DNA of 64,000 bases, from positions 1,178,001-1,242,000 of the forward strand of contig CM074147.1 of assembly GCA_037178625.1 (NCBI GenBank). The letters run 5' to 3'. This stretch comes from Skeletonema tropicum (taxonomy: Eukaryota; Bacillariophyta; Thalassiosirophyceae; Thalassiosirales; Thalassiosiraceae). Below the pieces are notes generated by a model, which saw only the letters and a program-made list of their open reading frames with translations, was not told the origin of the DNA and made no database searches. Made by a program: the position numbers and the translations under genes. Numbering within the stretch: the first letter of the stretch is position 1; each line of letters begins with the position of its first letter. Of the stretch, positions 1-10,026 are shown piece by piece.

Positions 1-1410
1 GGGGAGAACTACTGGGAGACCTATTCTCCGGTGGTAAATATGTTGACTGTTCGACTTTTACTCCTTATCTGCAAGATCCACGGGTTACACTCCAAATCTA
101 TTGATTTCGTCTTAGCGTTTCCGCAGGCGGACTTGGAGGAAGACATTTGGATGGAACTCCCCATCGGATTTGAATACGACGATTCAGACGATGAAGATAA
201 TACCGGGAGGGGGAGAGTAGATCCAAACAAGTCTAGATATCTGCTGAAGTTGAAGAAGAATCTGTACGGGCTCAAGCAAGCCAGTCACAATTGGTATCAA
301 CATTTGAAAGAAGGTCTAATGAAGCGAGGTTTAACTCCGAGTGCCATTGATAGCTGTCTTTATCTCAAGAAAGGTTTGGCGGTATTGACGTATGTGGATG
401 ACTGCATCTTAGTCAGTACAAGCCAAGACACTCTCGACAACTTTGTCAAGTCTTTGGTTGAAGGCGAAGAGAAATTTATTCTCACTGATGAAGGGGATAT
501 TGATAAGTTTCTTGGGATAGAGATACAGCATTACGATGATGGTTCATTCGAGCTTTCACAACCTCATCTTATCCAACGAATTGTTAGTGAGATAGGACTC
601 GGTGATGACAGTAAGTGGGGCCAAGCAGCAAAGTCTCGTTCTACACCTGCGGATAAAGCTATTCTATCGAAAGACAGCAATGGCATAAAACGCAAGTATA
701 CGTGGAAATATCGTACAGCTATCGGGATGTTGACTTACCTGCAAGGCAATACTAGACCAGACATTTCAGTTGCTACACACCAATGCGCAAGATTTTCGAT
801 GGATCCGAAGCGGAGTCACGAGGTAGCAGTAATGAAGATTGGAAAATATCTACGTACGTCAATGGACAAGGGAATTATCTACAAACCAGACAAGAAGTTG
901 GGCTTAGAATGCTATGTTGACGCTGATTTCGCTGGTGGTTGGCAACATGCAGATGCTGAATCAGCAGAGAGCGTGATGTCAAGAACTGGATACATCCTCA
1001 TGTATGCAAACTGCCCAATTCACTGGGTAAGTAAGTTGCAAACGGAAATTGCTTTGAGTACTGCGGAAGCGGAATACATCGCGCTATCGCAAGCACTACG
1101 AGAAGTAATTCCAATGATGGAGATGATGAAAGAATTGAAAACTGCATTCCCAATGGAGATTACAATTCCAAATTTCAACTGCACCGTGCACGAAGATAAT
1201 CAATCATGCATCAGTATGGCGACGAAGCAGAAATTCTCTCCGAGGACAAAACACATTGCGCTGAAGTATCATCATTTTCGCTCTTTTGTGAACGCGAACA
1301 AAATCCTGATTAAGTATGTCAACACGCAAGATCAACTTGCAGATGCATTGACAAAACCTCTTGATCCTGAAACATTTATTCGTTTACGCAAGATGCTAAT
1401 TGGATGGTAA
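1..1410 (+). CDS. Ty1/copia retrotransposon Pol, C-terminal part (reverse transcriptase + RNase H), 5' partial
   Basis: The frame is open from base 1, beginning with the copia signature NYWETYSPVVN, so the start lies left of the window. The reverse transcriptase region carries FPQADLEEDIWMELP, LYGLKQAS and the catalytic YVDD at about 398-410. The RNase H region has YVDADFAGG, the STAEAEYIAL motif, and the closing PRTKHIALKYHHFR and DALTKPL motifs, ending at TAA 1410. Known family role: copies element RNA into DNA inside virus-like particles and removes the RNA strand. The frame has no breaks in 470 codons, so the element is probably young. Gag, protease and integrase are outside the window. 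Diatoms carry copia lineages named CoDi; assignment to one needs a tree. Confidence 0.95.
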   Translation, partial: GENYWETYSPVVNMLTVRLLLLICKIHGLHSKSIDFVLAFPQADLEEDIWMELPIGFEYDDSDDEDNTGRGRVDPNKSRYLLKLKKNLYGLKQASHNWYQHLKEGLMKRGLTPSAIDSCLYLKKGLAVLTYVDDCILVSTSQDTLDNFVKSLVEGEEKFILTDEGDIDKFLGIEIQHYDDGSFELSQPHLIQRIVSEIGLGDDSKWGQAAKSRSTPADKAILSKDSNGIKRKYTWKYRTAIGMLTYLQGNTRPDISVATHQCARFSMDPKRSHEVAVMKIGKYLRTSMDKGIIYKPDKKLGLECYVDADFAGGWQHADAESAESVMSRTGYILMYANCPIHWVSKLQTEIALSTAEAEYIALSQALREVIPMMEMMKELKTAFPMEITIPNFNCTVHEDNQSCISMATKQKFSPRTKHIALKYHHFRSFVNANKILIKYVNTQDQLADALTKPLDPETFIRLRKMLIGW

Positions 1411-1428
1411 TGCCTCGCTACGAGGGAG

Positions 1429-1740
1429 TGTTGGAATACACGGGACTCAATCAGTGACTGGAACCAAGAGGGTCTTTACCTCTTTACTATCCAGGCACCA
1501 GACCTGTGTAGACCTGTGTACGACGGAACTAGCTCGCCCTTTATTACTAGCTAACGATTAAATATATAGTTTGTTTACGTGAATCTCCATGAACGTGTGT
1601 TCGCTAGGAGGCGTTGTCCGTAGCAGATTATAAGATCAGCACAGCCACACTCTCCTCAGTGCAAACAAGGCGACAAACTCAGCATCTCCTAAATTCTTGC
1701 GTGTACCGCTGGATCTTCGTGGTCAAAGCATCGATAGCAA
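1429..1740 (+). repeat. 3' LTR of the copia element (right end not resolved)
   Basis: Eighteen bases after the Pol stop, a purine run (ACGAGGGAG, 1420-1428; likely polypurine tract) is followed at 1429 by TGTTGGAATA, a typical copia LTR start. An A/T-rich TATA-like stretch lies near 1558-1573. The 5' LTR is outside the window, so neither the LTR end nor the target duplication can be fixed; the end given is approximate. Confidence 0.7.
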
Positions 1741-1999
1741 GGGAGCGCTAAGTATTACTAGTAGATGTAACGTCCCATGGTGTAGGCCAGTGGGTGGTGA
1801 CAGGTGGTGACATCAAATTCGCATTTTAATTCCTACGTAGCTTCATAGTAGCTCCTCTGTAGAAGCCCAACGAACTTTCCAGGAAGTCTCCAGGAAGTCT
1901 CCAGGAAGTGGCAAAAAAGATTTTTTTCAATTGTTACGGAACTCGTAGTATCGGTGTCGCGAGTTGAAGCTAGGAACATATATATGAGAAATGTAGTCC

Positions 2000-2296
2000 C
2001 TTTTGATTATGCGAAGTTGAGTACCATTTATTATCAAATTACGCTGCTCATGATCAGATTCATTCTTCCTTCTCATTCCAGTCCCGACTCTGCTGCAGTG
2101 CTCTACTTATGACATCAGAACTTTATTTACATCATGCTTGGTGTTTGCCACATAAGTACATGCGTGAGGCGTTCGAGCTCTCAGCACGCAGCGCAGCACG
2201 AAGAGACGATTACGATTACTTAGGCTCCAGGCTGCTCCAGGTCGACCAACTTCTATCAAAGAGTAAAAAGCCAAACACACAAGTTGATCGTAAAAG
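2000..2296 (+). repeat. Duplicated 5' flank of orphan gene, copy 1
   Basis: This block (TATGCGAAGTTGAGTACCA, then GCGTTCGAGCTCTCAGCACGC, then CAACTTCTATCAAAGAGTAA up to the ATG) recurs upstream of the second orphan copy at about 4625-5098, with insertions and deletions. It is probably promoter and 5'UTR. The preceding 1741-2000 shows no gene; it contains a short tandem repeat of CCAGGAAGTCT near 1880-1905. Confidence 0.7.
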
Positions 2297-3529
2297 ATGG
2301 AGGATCTTCTTTCAGGAAGTTTTCATCTTCCCAACGACGACGTAAATCAAACAGAACTCGACGAATGGCTTCACACTATTACCGATGTGTTTGAGCAGGA
2401 CTTCGAGCGTCCGGCACAAGAAGTCACAACAACACCTTCTGTACAACGGCCAAAGAGACGTGACTCTTTCGATTGCTTGGGAGATGATGTGTTTGGGATC
2501 GATTTCTCAACTGCCTTACGTGCGGCTGACCCTTCTCTCACACAAGTACCACACACAAACACTCGAAAGGCCGGGGCAGAGTTGGCGTCATCAGACCTTG
2601 ATAAGACGCATCATTCAAGGGTGTCATCTGTCTCATCTTTGTGTTCAAAGTCATTGTCGTCCATCTCTCCTCGACCAGTAATTGATTTGACGGCCAATGA
2701 ACCTATAAATGAACCTACAATTATTGATTTGACGACCACCGACACACTCCCTCAGCCGCCTATCCCCTTCAAGCGAGCACGCAAGGTCTTTGACAGTAAC
2801 ATTGTCAATATCGAGCAGATGCTGACGCTAATAGGTAAACCCTCGTCCTCATCATTGGCTGCTACTGATACTGAAGCAGGAGGATGTAATCTCCTGGAGA
2901 GGACAAAAAGCTGTCCCCCGACTCGTCGCTTTAGTGTAGGCAGTACAGATATCATACACAACAACTGGCGAAAGAAGAGTCCTCGACGGATAAGCCTTCC
3001 TGGACCTGAACCCATGCCTCCAGCCTGTAAGCATTCCTTGTCACCCACCTCCTCCTTCTTTCGTGACATGGACGAGCATTCGTCTCGATTACACAGGATG
3101 ATAGGCAGCTGCTCCGCAGTATCTCATGTTGGAGATGACATGAACATTATGAGTGACAGCATAATGAGCACCAGAAGCCATTTCAATGAATTACAGGGCG
3201 CCATGGCGCAGACGCAACAGTCAAGACGCATGATTATAGGTGCATTATCAGATAGTGAAAGAAGTGATGGTAACAACGATGTTGCTTCAAGCGCACATGT
3301 TGCTACTGCAGCAGCAGTGAAGATGCCACAATTTTGAAAATCTGGATTAGGAGGAGTGGCCAGTCTACCTAAACTTGTTCGAAACTCATCCAATGCCACT
3401 AGAGCTACAAATAATTGTGAGATGACAGAGGCAGAGACAAATGCAAGGCGTGCGCTCGAAATAGCTACTTATAGAGAGAAAATGATTCTGGAGATGAGAT
3501 TGGCAGAGATGTACAGAGGAGTCGGAAGA
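2297..3529 (+). CDS. Orphan duplicated protein with two SUMO-interaction-like motifs, copy 1 (in-frame stop)
   Basis: ATG at 2297 opens a 346-codon frame, nearly identical to copy 2 at 5099. It is Ser/Thr/Pro-rich and looks disordered. VIDLT and IIDLT occur about 14 residues apart (residues 128-132 and 142-146); both fit the SUMO-interacting motif core. A basic FKRARKVF patch and several SxxSP-type sites follow. The open frame ends at TGA near 3337, but the same frame continues without another stop to TGA near 3529 and encodes a helix (REKMILEMRLAEMYRGVG) also found behind copy 2. So the ancestral protein ended there and copy 1 has a premature stop plus the loss of a segment that copy 2 keeps. 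No known family recognised. SUMO binding is inference from motifs alone. Confidence 0.6.
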
Positions 3530-3640
3530 TGACGGACATGAATATTCAGCCGATGACTTATTTGTTAATCACAGTTAGATATATTAGTAGGGACAAATTA
3601 GTACATAAACTCAACTGTGATGCTCTTTTTGTTTTTCCAA

Positions 3641-3748
3641 CATCTTTCGACACGCTCGCCTCCGTCTCAGCTGCAGCTTTCGAATCGCCTGATCCTCATC
3701 GTCAAATGTCATGAGACATTACTCGTAGATGATATCCACAACAATTCA
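3641..3748 (-). pseudogene. Remnant of the SDS22-like gene 3' end
   Basis: CATCTTTCGACAC, then CGCCTCCGTCTCAGCTGCAG, then CATCGTCAAATGTC and GATATCCACAA match, in order, the last codons and an internal stretch of the SDS22-like gene (6476-6550 and 6745-6790) with the middle deleted. It lies just downstream of orphan copy 1, exactly where the full SDS22 gene lies relative to copy 2. The duplicated unit therefore included the tail of the convergent neighbour. Confidence 0.75.
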
Positions 3749-3812
3749 AGAGCGAGAGGGAAGAGAAATCAAATAATGAGCACACGGTGTGCACATCAGT
3801 CAAGGGCAAGGG

Positions 3813-3862
3813 GTCAAGGGCCGGCCCTACGTCTTTCACATCACGTCAAGGGCCGGCCCTAC
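3813..3862. repeat. Short direct repeat with GGGCCGGCCC palindrome
   Basis: GTCAAGGGCCGGCCCTAC occurs at 3813-3830 and again at 3845-3862, with a weaker GTCAAGGGC unit just before. Each copy centres on a GGGCCGGCCC palindrome. Confidence 0.8.
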
Positions 3863-4019
3863 TTACGTCTCATGTATCAGAGTTGAACCTATGTTGGACA
3901 GGTGTCTTTTCTGCGCTGCAGACAAGAAGCTGTGTTTCTTCTCGCTTTCGGGAATTGCTAGACTCTCTATCTAGTTTGCGTGAATAACCTCGCTCGGTAG
4001 TCAATAAGTCCTGCCTATC

Positions 4020-4477
4020 TTAAGGCGCCGCGGTCGCTCGCTTAACGGTACTGCTTTTTTGACGAAAAATACACCTCCACCATGGCGCTCATCTAGCTAA
4101 CTATCCGACACTCGTAGCTATGAATGTAATGCCTCCGGGAGTCTCACTGTTATTTATTATATTAGCCCCCCGCCCCTGCTAATTGCTGCCGCCGTCTATC
4201 GCCAGCAAGCTATCGTGCATTTATATATTTTGCATAATTTATATATAATTATATATAAATTATGCAAATTATAAAAATGCACGATAGCTTGCTGGCGATA
4301 GATGCCGGTAGCGATTACCAGGGGCGGGGGGCTAATATAATTAATAACGGTGAGACTCCCAGAGGCATTACATTCATAGCTACGAGTGTCGGATAGTTAG
4401 CTAGATGAGCGCCATGGTGGAGGTGTCATTTTTCGTGGTCAAAAAATTTTAGCGATCAAGCGACCGCGGCGCCTTAA
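4020..4477. mobile_element. Foldback/MITE-like non-autonomous DNA element, TTAA ends
   Basis: The left end TTAAGGCGCCGCGGTCG (4020-4036) is the exact reverse complement of the right end (4461-4477). The arms stay complementary for roughly 220 bp each, including the CACCTCCACCATGGCGCTC block and the AGCCCCCCGCCCCTG block, around an A/T-rich centre near 4230-4270. There is no coding capacity. TTAA at both ends is compatible with TTAA target duplication (piggyBac-type), but it is also part of the palindrome, so the superfamily is not proven. It separates the two orphan gene copies. Confidence 0.85.
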
Positions 4478-5098
4478 TCGAGTACCGACCGTCTCGATTA
4501 GTTTTCTCTAGAGTCTATTAAAGGCACGCAAAATCGCGGACTGACAACACGACAGCCCAGATAGGTTCCATCTTGCTGTGCTAGTGGAAGATAAACACGA
4601 TCTGAGAAGCGATACTTATCCCGTTTGACTATGCGAAGTTGAGTACCAATTATCAAAGAACGCTGCTCATGATCAGATTATGTACTTATGTTCTTCCTAC
4701 TCATCCCAGTCACGACTATAGCCTTGAATTGTTGCTGCTGCAGTGCTCTACATCAGAACTTTACATCATGCGTGAGGTGTTTATCATCATGCGTGAGGCG
4801 TTCGAGCTCTCAGCACGCACGAAGAGAACCACAAAATACAGCCCCCAAAACGCGGAGGTGAACTTCTTTGTAACACACGTATATCAAATAAACTTCACAG
4901 ACACATACAACAGAGTTGACTCGTCCGCTTAAGTGAGAACAAGCTAAAACTTACTTCGTTCAAGCGGTCCAGCTGTGAGAGAAGACCTTGCACGAACATC
5001 AAACAATCTCATCTGTTCATTATTACGATTACGATTAGGCTTCAGGCCGACCAACTTCTATCAAAGAGTAAGCCAAACACACAAGTTGATCGTAGAAG
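4478..5098 (+). repeat. Duplicated 5' flank of orphan gene, copy 2
   Basis: From about 4625 this matches 2000-2296 (TATGCGAAGTTGAGTACCA; TCGAGCTCTCAGCACGC; CCAACTTCTATCAAAGAGTAA), but carries about 180 bp of extra sequence near 4820-5020. Probably promoter and 5'UTR of the gene at 5099. No separate gene is seen. Confidence 0.6.
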
Positions 5099-6395
5099 AT
5101 GGAGGATCTTCTTTCAGGAAGTTTTCATCTTCCCAACGACGACGTAAATCAAACAGAACTCGACGAATGGCTTCACACTATTACCGATGTGTTTGAGCAG
5201 GACTTCGAGCGTCCGGCACAAAAAGTCACAACAACACCTTCTGTACAACGGCCAAAGAGACGTGACTCTTTCGATTGCTTGGGAGATGATGTGTTTGGGA
5301 TCGATTTCTCAACTGCCTTACGTGCGGCTGACCCTTCTCTCACACAAGTACCACACACAAACACTCGAAAGGCCGGGGCAGAGTTGGCGTCATCAGACCT
5401 TGATAAGACGCATCATTCAAGGGTGTCATCTGTCTCATCTTTGTGTTCAAAGTCATTGTCGTCCATCTCTCCTCGACCAGTAATTGATTTGACGGCCAAT
5501 GAACCTATAAATGAACCTACAATTATTGATTTGACGACCACCGACACACTCCCTCAGCCGCCTATCCCCTTCAAGCGAGCACGCAAGGTCTTTGACAGTA
5601 ACATTGTCAATATCGAGCAGATGCTGACGCTAATGGGTAAACCCTCGTCCTCATCATTGGCTGCTACTGATACTGAAGCAGGAGGATGTAATCTCCTGGA
5701 GAGGACAAAAAGCTGTCCCCCGACTCGTCGCTTTAGTGTAGGCAGTACAGATATCATACACAACAACTGGCGAAAGAAGAGTCCTCGACGGATAAGCCTT
5801 CCTGGACCTGAACCCATGCCTCCAGCCTGTAAGCATTCCTTGTCACCCACCTCCTCCTTCTTTCGTGACATGGACGAGCATTCGTCTCGATTACACAGGA
5901 TGATAGGCAGCTGCTCCGCAGTATCTCATGTTGGAGATGACATGAACAGTATAAGTGACAGCATAATGAGCACCAGAAGCCATTTCAATGAATTACAGGA
6001 CTCAATGTCGCAGACGCAACAATCAAGACGCATGATCATCGGTGCATTATCAGATAGTGAAAGAAGTGACGGTAACAACGATGTTGCTTCAAGCGCACAT
6101 GTTGCTACTGCAGCAGCAGTGAAGATTAACAATGATGTTGGTTCAAGAGCCCATGTTGCTGCTTCAGCAGTGAAGAATATTCCAGAATTTGCACAATCTG
6201 GATTAGGTGGGGTGGCAGGTATACCCAAACCTGTTCGAAACTCATCTAATGCCACCACAGCTACAAATGATGAAAGTGACAAAGGCAGATGCAAATGTAG
6301 AGCGTTACCTAGAAATAGCTAGAGAGAAAATGATTCTGGAGAAGAGATTGGCTGAGATGTACAGAGGGGTCGGAAATATTCAGCCGATGACTTAA
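5099..6395 (+). CDS. Orphan duplicated protein with two SUMO-interaction-like motifs, copy 2 (C-terminal frameshift)
   Basis: ATG at 5099; the open frame reads 407 codons to 6322. It differs from copy 1 by only a few residues up to residue 290, then keeps a second IxNDVGSRAHVAAS repeat that copy 1 has lost. VIDLT (128-132) and IIDLT (142-146) are conserved. Near 6270-6290 copy 2 has one base more than copy 1, throwing the frame into GRCKCRALPRNS and stop; the ancestral helical tail (EREKMILEKRLAEMYRGVG-type, ending NIQPMT at 6395) lies in the next frame. Both copies are thus damaged at the C-terminus, by different lesions. It converges on the SDS22-like gene, only about 75 bp away. Function unknown. 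Confidence 0.65.
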
Positions 6396-6470
6396 ATTAT
6401 TAATTATAGTTAGGTACACAGGGCACTACATAACTCAACTATATATGCTGCTCTTTGTTTTTCTTCCTCT

Positions 6471-7784
6471 CTATTCATCATCTTTCGACACATTCGCCTC
6501 CGTCTCAGCTGCAGCCTTTCGAATGACCTGATTCTGCATATGTCTCATTCTCTCCAATAAATTGTCCCCACTCCCACCACCAGTCAAGTATCCATGCTGA
6601 GCTATCCCTCCCACCATCGTGGCATCAATCTGGGTCAAATTCGGAACAATCTCCACAAGTTTCTTGCGATACTCAAAATCACTTGCCACAGGATTATACT
6701 CCAGATACACCCCGTCCAATTCCACCAATGATCGGATATACTCCACATCGTCAAATGTCTTGATATCATTGCCTGATATCCACAATTCATTCAATGAAGT
6801 CAAATGAGCAAATGGTGATGTATCTGTAAGACGATTCCTTGACATATCAATCGTATTCAACTGCTTAAACGGCAACGCAAGTCCTGTGGGACATTTGGCA
6901 CCCTCCACATCAATCCCATTATGTGCTAAATACAATTCTTCCAAAGTGTCCACTTGCCCCTCCAGATTTTCAATACTCGTCAATCGATTCGATTGTACAT
7001 CGAGACGACGCAATTTGGTCAATTTGGATATACCACCAATATGTTCAATCTTGTTCTTCCCCAGCCATAATTCTTCCAAATTGATCAAGCCTGATAGTTC
7101 CTCTTCCTCCATGACACGGATACGATTGGCTCCCAGATCAATCTTACGTAATTGTGTCAATTGTCCAATCCCACGTATACTCTTAATTTTGTTTTGGGCA
7201 ATATACAATTCTTGTAAATTGAGGCATTGTGAGACTGGATTCATATCACGAATGACATTGTAACTGATATCCAGGACACGTAAATTCTTTGCCGGTAGAC
7301 CATCATCCTCCTCTTCACCATTATCCACTTCACCGGTTGAGAGATCACCAATCTCATCAATCATATTATCATACAACTCTAACAATTCCAAATGTTTCAA
7401 TTTGGATATCCCCTCCATCGTCCGAATCAAATGACTTCGCAACACAAGATGTGTCAAATTGTCCGACACATAGTCGCAAAGGTTACTCCCCATACGTGTA
7501 ATCTTTTGTCCAGCCGTACCGACAATTAGGAATTGTGTTTCGGATTGATCGGGGGGGAGGGGGATATCCATGACATCCCATGGGTAACGAATTTGGTCGG
7601 CGGGGGAGATATCTTCTTCGTTGCATTCGGCCATTTTGGTCCAGTCGAGTGGGAGTGGTGGGACTACTTTTTTAACGATTGGTTTTGGTTCTTCTTCTTC
7701 TTTCGCCTCTTCTGCTGCATTGGTGGTGTTAGTTATCGGTTGCTGCCTCCTCCTCCTCCTCGGCTCCTTTGTTGTCGTTGTCAT
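6471..7784 (-). CDS. PPP1R7: SDS22-like leucine-rich-repeat regulatory subunit of protein phosphatase 1
   Basis: A 437-codon intact frame. It contains about a dozen SDS22-type 22-residue LRRs, e.g. LKHLELLELYDNMIDEIGDL, LRVLDISYNVI, LQELYIAQNKIKSIRGI, LRKIDLGANRI, LEELWLGKNKIEHIGGI, LRRLDVQSNRL and LEELYLAHNGID, then the LRR cap region with EYNPVASDFEYRKKLVEIVPNLTQID, typical of the family. Yeast and human homologues are about 340-360 residues; the extra length is a charged, Glu- and Arg-rich N-terminus. Known role: binds and matures the PP1 catalytic subunit, acting in mitosis and at the nucleus. A frame rich in acidic residues directly upstream suggests a longer N-terminus (see 7729-8022). 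Confidence 0.9.
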   Translation of the reverse strand: MTTTTKEPRRRRRQQPITNTTNAAEEAKEEEEPKPIVKKVVPPLPLDWTKMAECNEEDISPADQIRYPWDVMDIPLPPDQSETQFLIVGTAGQKITRMGSNLCDYVSDNLTHLVLRSHLIRTMEGISKLKHLELLELYDNMIDEIGDLSTGEVDNGEEEDDGLPAKNLRVLDISYNVIRDMNPVSQCLNLQELYIAQNKIKSIRGIGQLTQLRKIDLGANRIRVMEEEELSGLINLEELWLGKNKIEHIGGISKLTKLRRLDVQSNRLTSIENLEGQVDTLEELYLAHNGIDVEGAKCPTGLALPFKQLNTIDMSRNRLTDTSPFAHLTSLNELWISGNDIKTFDDVEYIRSLVELDGVYLEYNPVASDFEYRKKLVEIVPNLTQIDATMVGGIAQHGYLTGGGSGDNLLERMRHMQNQVIRKAAAETEANVSKDDE

Positions 7785-8022
7785 TTGTTTTTACAGACTC
7801 AGCAGTATCGATAAGAAAGGGAGCACCAGAGTCATTTACTTTCGGCGTTTCTTCTGGCTCTAGTGTCACTTCTGCTGGAGCAATTTCGTCAGCCTCTGCG
7901 GCTTCAGATATTTCCGCAGTTGCTGTTGGGTTGTCATTGCCATTTTCAGGAGCTGAGTTCGTTGTTTCGTCTCCACCATCTGCAATTTGTGGCTGTGAAT
8001 CGTTCTCTGTGTCGGTGGTCAT
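7729..8022 (-). CDS. Probable N-terminal extension of the SDS22-like protein, one base out of frame
   Basis: A 97-codon acidic frame starting MTTDTENDSQPQ and ending in EEEEEAATDN overlaps the SDS22 frame. Moving from this frame into the SDS22 frame needs one base skipped, inside the GAG-repeat tract near 7745-7765. Composition (Glu/Ala-rich, NAAEEAKEEEE continuing on the other side) is continuous across the junction, so this looks like one protein with a 1-base insertion. Alternatively translation begins at ATG 7784 and this is an upstream frame. The distance to the divergent hydrolase ATG at 8385 is about 360 bp and serves as a shared promoter region. Confidence 0.45.
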   Translation of the reverse strand: MTTDTENDSQPQIADGGDETTNSAPENGNDNPTATAEISEAAEADEIAPAEVTLEPEETPKVNDSGAPFLIDTAESVKTNDNDNKGAEEEEEAATDN

Positions 8023-8384
8023 TTTTTGGCTCTTATTATTTGCTCTGACGCTGCTGCTGATGCTTGCCGTATCCTTGGACGTTTATCTGTCGACAATCAG
8101 ATTAATAGTCGTTACTTCTTGCTGTGGATCTGCCTTGCGCGCGTACTGTTCTCTCTCCGTCCTCATGATTCTTTCCTTGGCCCCTCGACCCTCGATAAGT
8201 ATAGCTTGGTGCTGCGCTGGGCTTGGGGTTCGGTTTTGCTTGTCACACCATCTCAGATGGATGTCTCAAAAAGGGCGGCAAAAAATGCATGCAAACCGAC
8301 TTCAAGACCTACTTCCGGCCTATTCTCCTACTTCTAATGTACTGCTGTGCATAAAAACAGCGACCAGCCAGAAGCATCAGCATC

Positions 8385-9296
8385 ATGTCAAGCAGCAGTA
8401 CTATTGTCAACTCGGGAGCTAAAACTATTGGCTCGAAACCATTTTGTGGTCGGTCAACATCACAAAGATATTACAAGTATGCGTCATATCATGACAGCAG
8501 CGTTGTGTCCGAAAGGAGCCAAGCCTCAGTCATCATCCTCTTCGTTGTCAATATATTAAGTTCTTGTACCGACTACTCGGACCTCGCTGCCAACTGTGTG
8601 TCTGGCCAATCAACAGTATTCGTCGTCGTCGACAATAACCCTTGGAGCATGGTCAAAGTTTCCGGAGAGCAAACAGCCGAGGCATTCAATGATATCGTAG
8701 CACATCTCACCGAGCGTCTGGGTCAAACCGTGTCGTCAAGGGCTGAAATCTTCGTTGGCGGGCACTCTGACGGTGGCTATAGTGCCATCGCAGCCATGCA
8801 GGAGAATGGAGGAGCTCTCAGTTTCAAACCTGCCGGGTACATTGGTGCAGATCCGGTTAACTTACGCGGTCCTGGTATCCCATCATTTAAGATTCATTGT
8901 CCAACATTTGCAATAGGTTTTACTCTTGAAACTTGTGGCGTGGTCGTTGACCAAGCTGCGTTGGCTGCGTATAACATCACTGCAAGTAGAAATCGTGTCA
9001 TGATGCAAATTGTGAACGAAAAAGTGGAGGCCGAAGATCCAGATCAAATCACTCATTGCATCTTTAAAAGTGACGGACTAAGTATCACACGTACACCTCA
9101 TGATGTCTGGGTGCGTAAGTTGATTGGACAGTTTTGTACTTTGTTTGTAGATAGTGTTGTCACGGGTGATTATACATCAAAGATCCAATATGAGGACGTA
9201 ATAAATGAAGGTACAAAGAGTCTTGTGAATGTCTTTTATGGTGGTGAGACTGCTACAGCTGAAGAATCGAAACTCATACCCTGCGTGATCAGTTAA
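8385..9296 (+). CDS. Alpha/beta hydrolase-fold protein, paralog 1 (chlorophyllase-like motif order)
   Basis: Intact 303-codon frame. The nucleophile elbow GGHSDGG puts the catalytic Ser at residue 128; an Asp follows in GADPVN (about 25 residues later) and a His in ITHCIF. Ser, then a [D]P motif, then His is the order seen in chlorophyllase/carboxylesterase-type hydrolases; the family name is inference. It differs from paralogs 2 and 3 by an Asp in place of Ala after the catalytic Ser (GHSDGG versus GHSAGG), a longer C-terminus ending KLIPCVIS and many substitutions, so it is the oldest of the trio. ATG context is CATCATGTC. A CATAAAA element lies about 35 bp upstream. No signal peptide is evident. 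Confidence 0.8.
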   Translation: MSSSSTIVNSGAKTIGSKPFCGRSTSQRYYKYASYHDSSVVSERSQASVIILFVVNILSSCTDYSDLAANCVSGQSTVFVVVDNNPWSMVKVSGEQTAEAFNDIVAHLTERLGQTVSSRAEIFVGGHSDGGYSAIAAMQENGGALSFKPAGYIGADPVNLRGPGIPSFKIHCPTFAIGFTLETCGVVVDQAALAAYNITASRNRVMMQIVNEKVEAEDPDQITHCIFKSDGLSITRTPHDVWVRKLIGQFCTLFVDSVVTGDYTSKIQYEDVINEGTKSLVNVFYGGETATAEESKLIPCVIS

Positions 9297-9499
9297 GTAG
9301 CTGCGAATGCTGATGCCTGCCTCCATACTTTCAACGTATCGATAAAACATAAATAAGAGTGTTGATGACCGTGTTTACTTAAACAAGTACATATTACATA
9401 TGTATTGGCAAGAAATCTGGTTTAGATTCACTTTTGACCGCAGAGATTGTTATATACAATTACCAAAACCTATCACGCAGCAGAAATAATGGCATACAT

Positions 9500-9720
9500 T
9501 CACCCAGGTCTTCATCATAGCTACGCAAATCCTGTAGTCAAAGGAGGGACAGGGGCTGAGACTGAGACTGAGACTGAGATTGAGATTGAGATTGAGAAGG
9601 ACAGCACACAGACACAGCGACACAGGAACAGTCTTGACACACACGGGAGACGTGTCACCCTGTGACCTGTAATCTGATTGACGCCACAAAGAAGAGCTAG
9701 TCGAGGACCAGCCACCAGTC
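9500..9720. repeat. Hydrolase downstream flank, related to 15740-15920, with (TGAGAY)n microsatellite
   Basis: CCAGGTCTTC, then CAAAGGAGGGACAGGGG, then GAAGGACA, ACAGACACA and GACGCCA-AAGAAGA blocks recur in the same order downstream of paralog 2 (15745-15905). Here a hexamer array, TGAGAC x3 then TGAGAT x3 (about 9557-9596), has expanded inside it. No coding function supported. Confidence 0.65.
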
Positions 9721-9768
9721 AGAGCGCATTCAATTACGTCTATTTATTTGGAGTAGGTACGCTGTCTC

Positions 9769-10026
9769 TTATTTATTCGATGTCATCTCCAGGAAATTAA
9801 TCTCGTGCTTCATTTCTGGATCATAGTAGAGAATGCATCTGCTCAGCTCTTGTTCCACAATTTTCCGCAATGACATCTCCTCTCCATATGCAACAATGGC
9901 ACTACCTGTACTTGTAGCGTTTCTGTTTGCGATTTCTCTGCGTGATTTGTACTTGCAAACAGTCTTGGCTAAATTTATTGATATTATTTTGATACTACTG
10001 TAATGCAAATGCAAATTAAGGTACAC
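9769..10026 (-). other. Possible 3' fragment of an unrecognised gene
   Basis: An 85-codon minus-strand frame whose second half (CKYKSRREIANRN, then SLRKIVEQELSRCILYYDP, EINFLEMTSNK, stop) has protein-like composition. The first 20 codons are low quality and a TAG before the good part could be an intron acceptor. No upstream exons were found. Could be a gene relic or chance. Confidence 0.2.
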
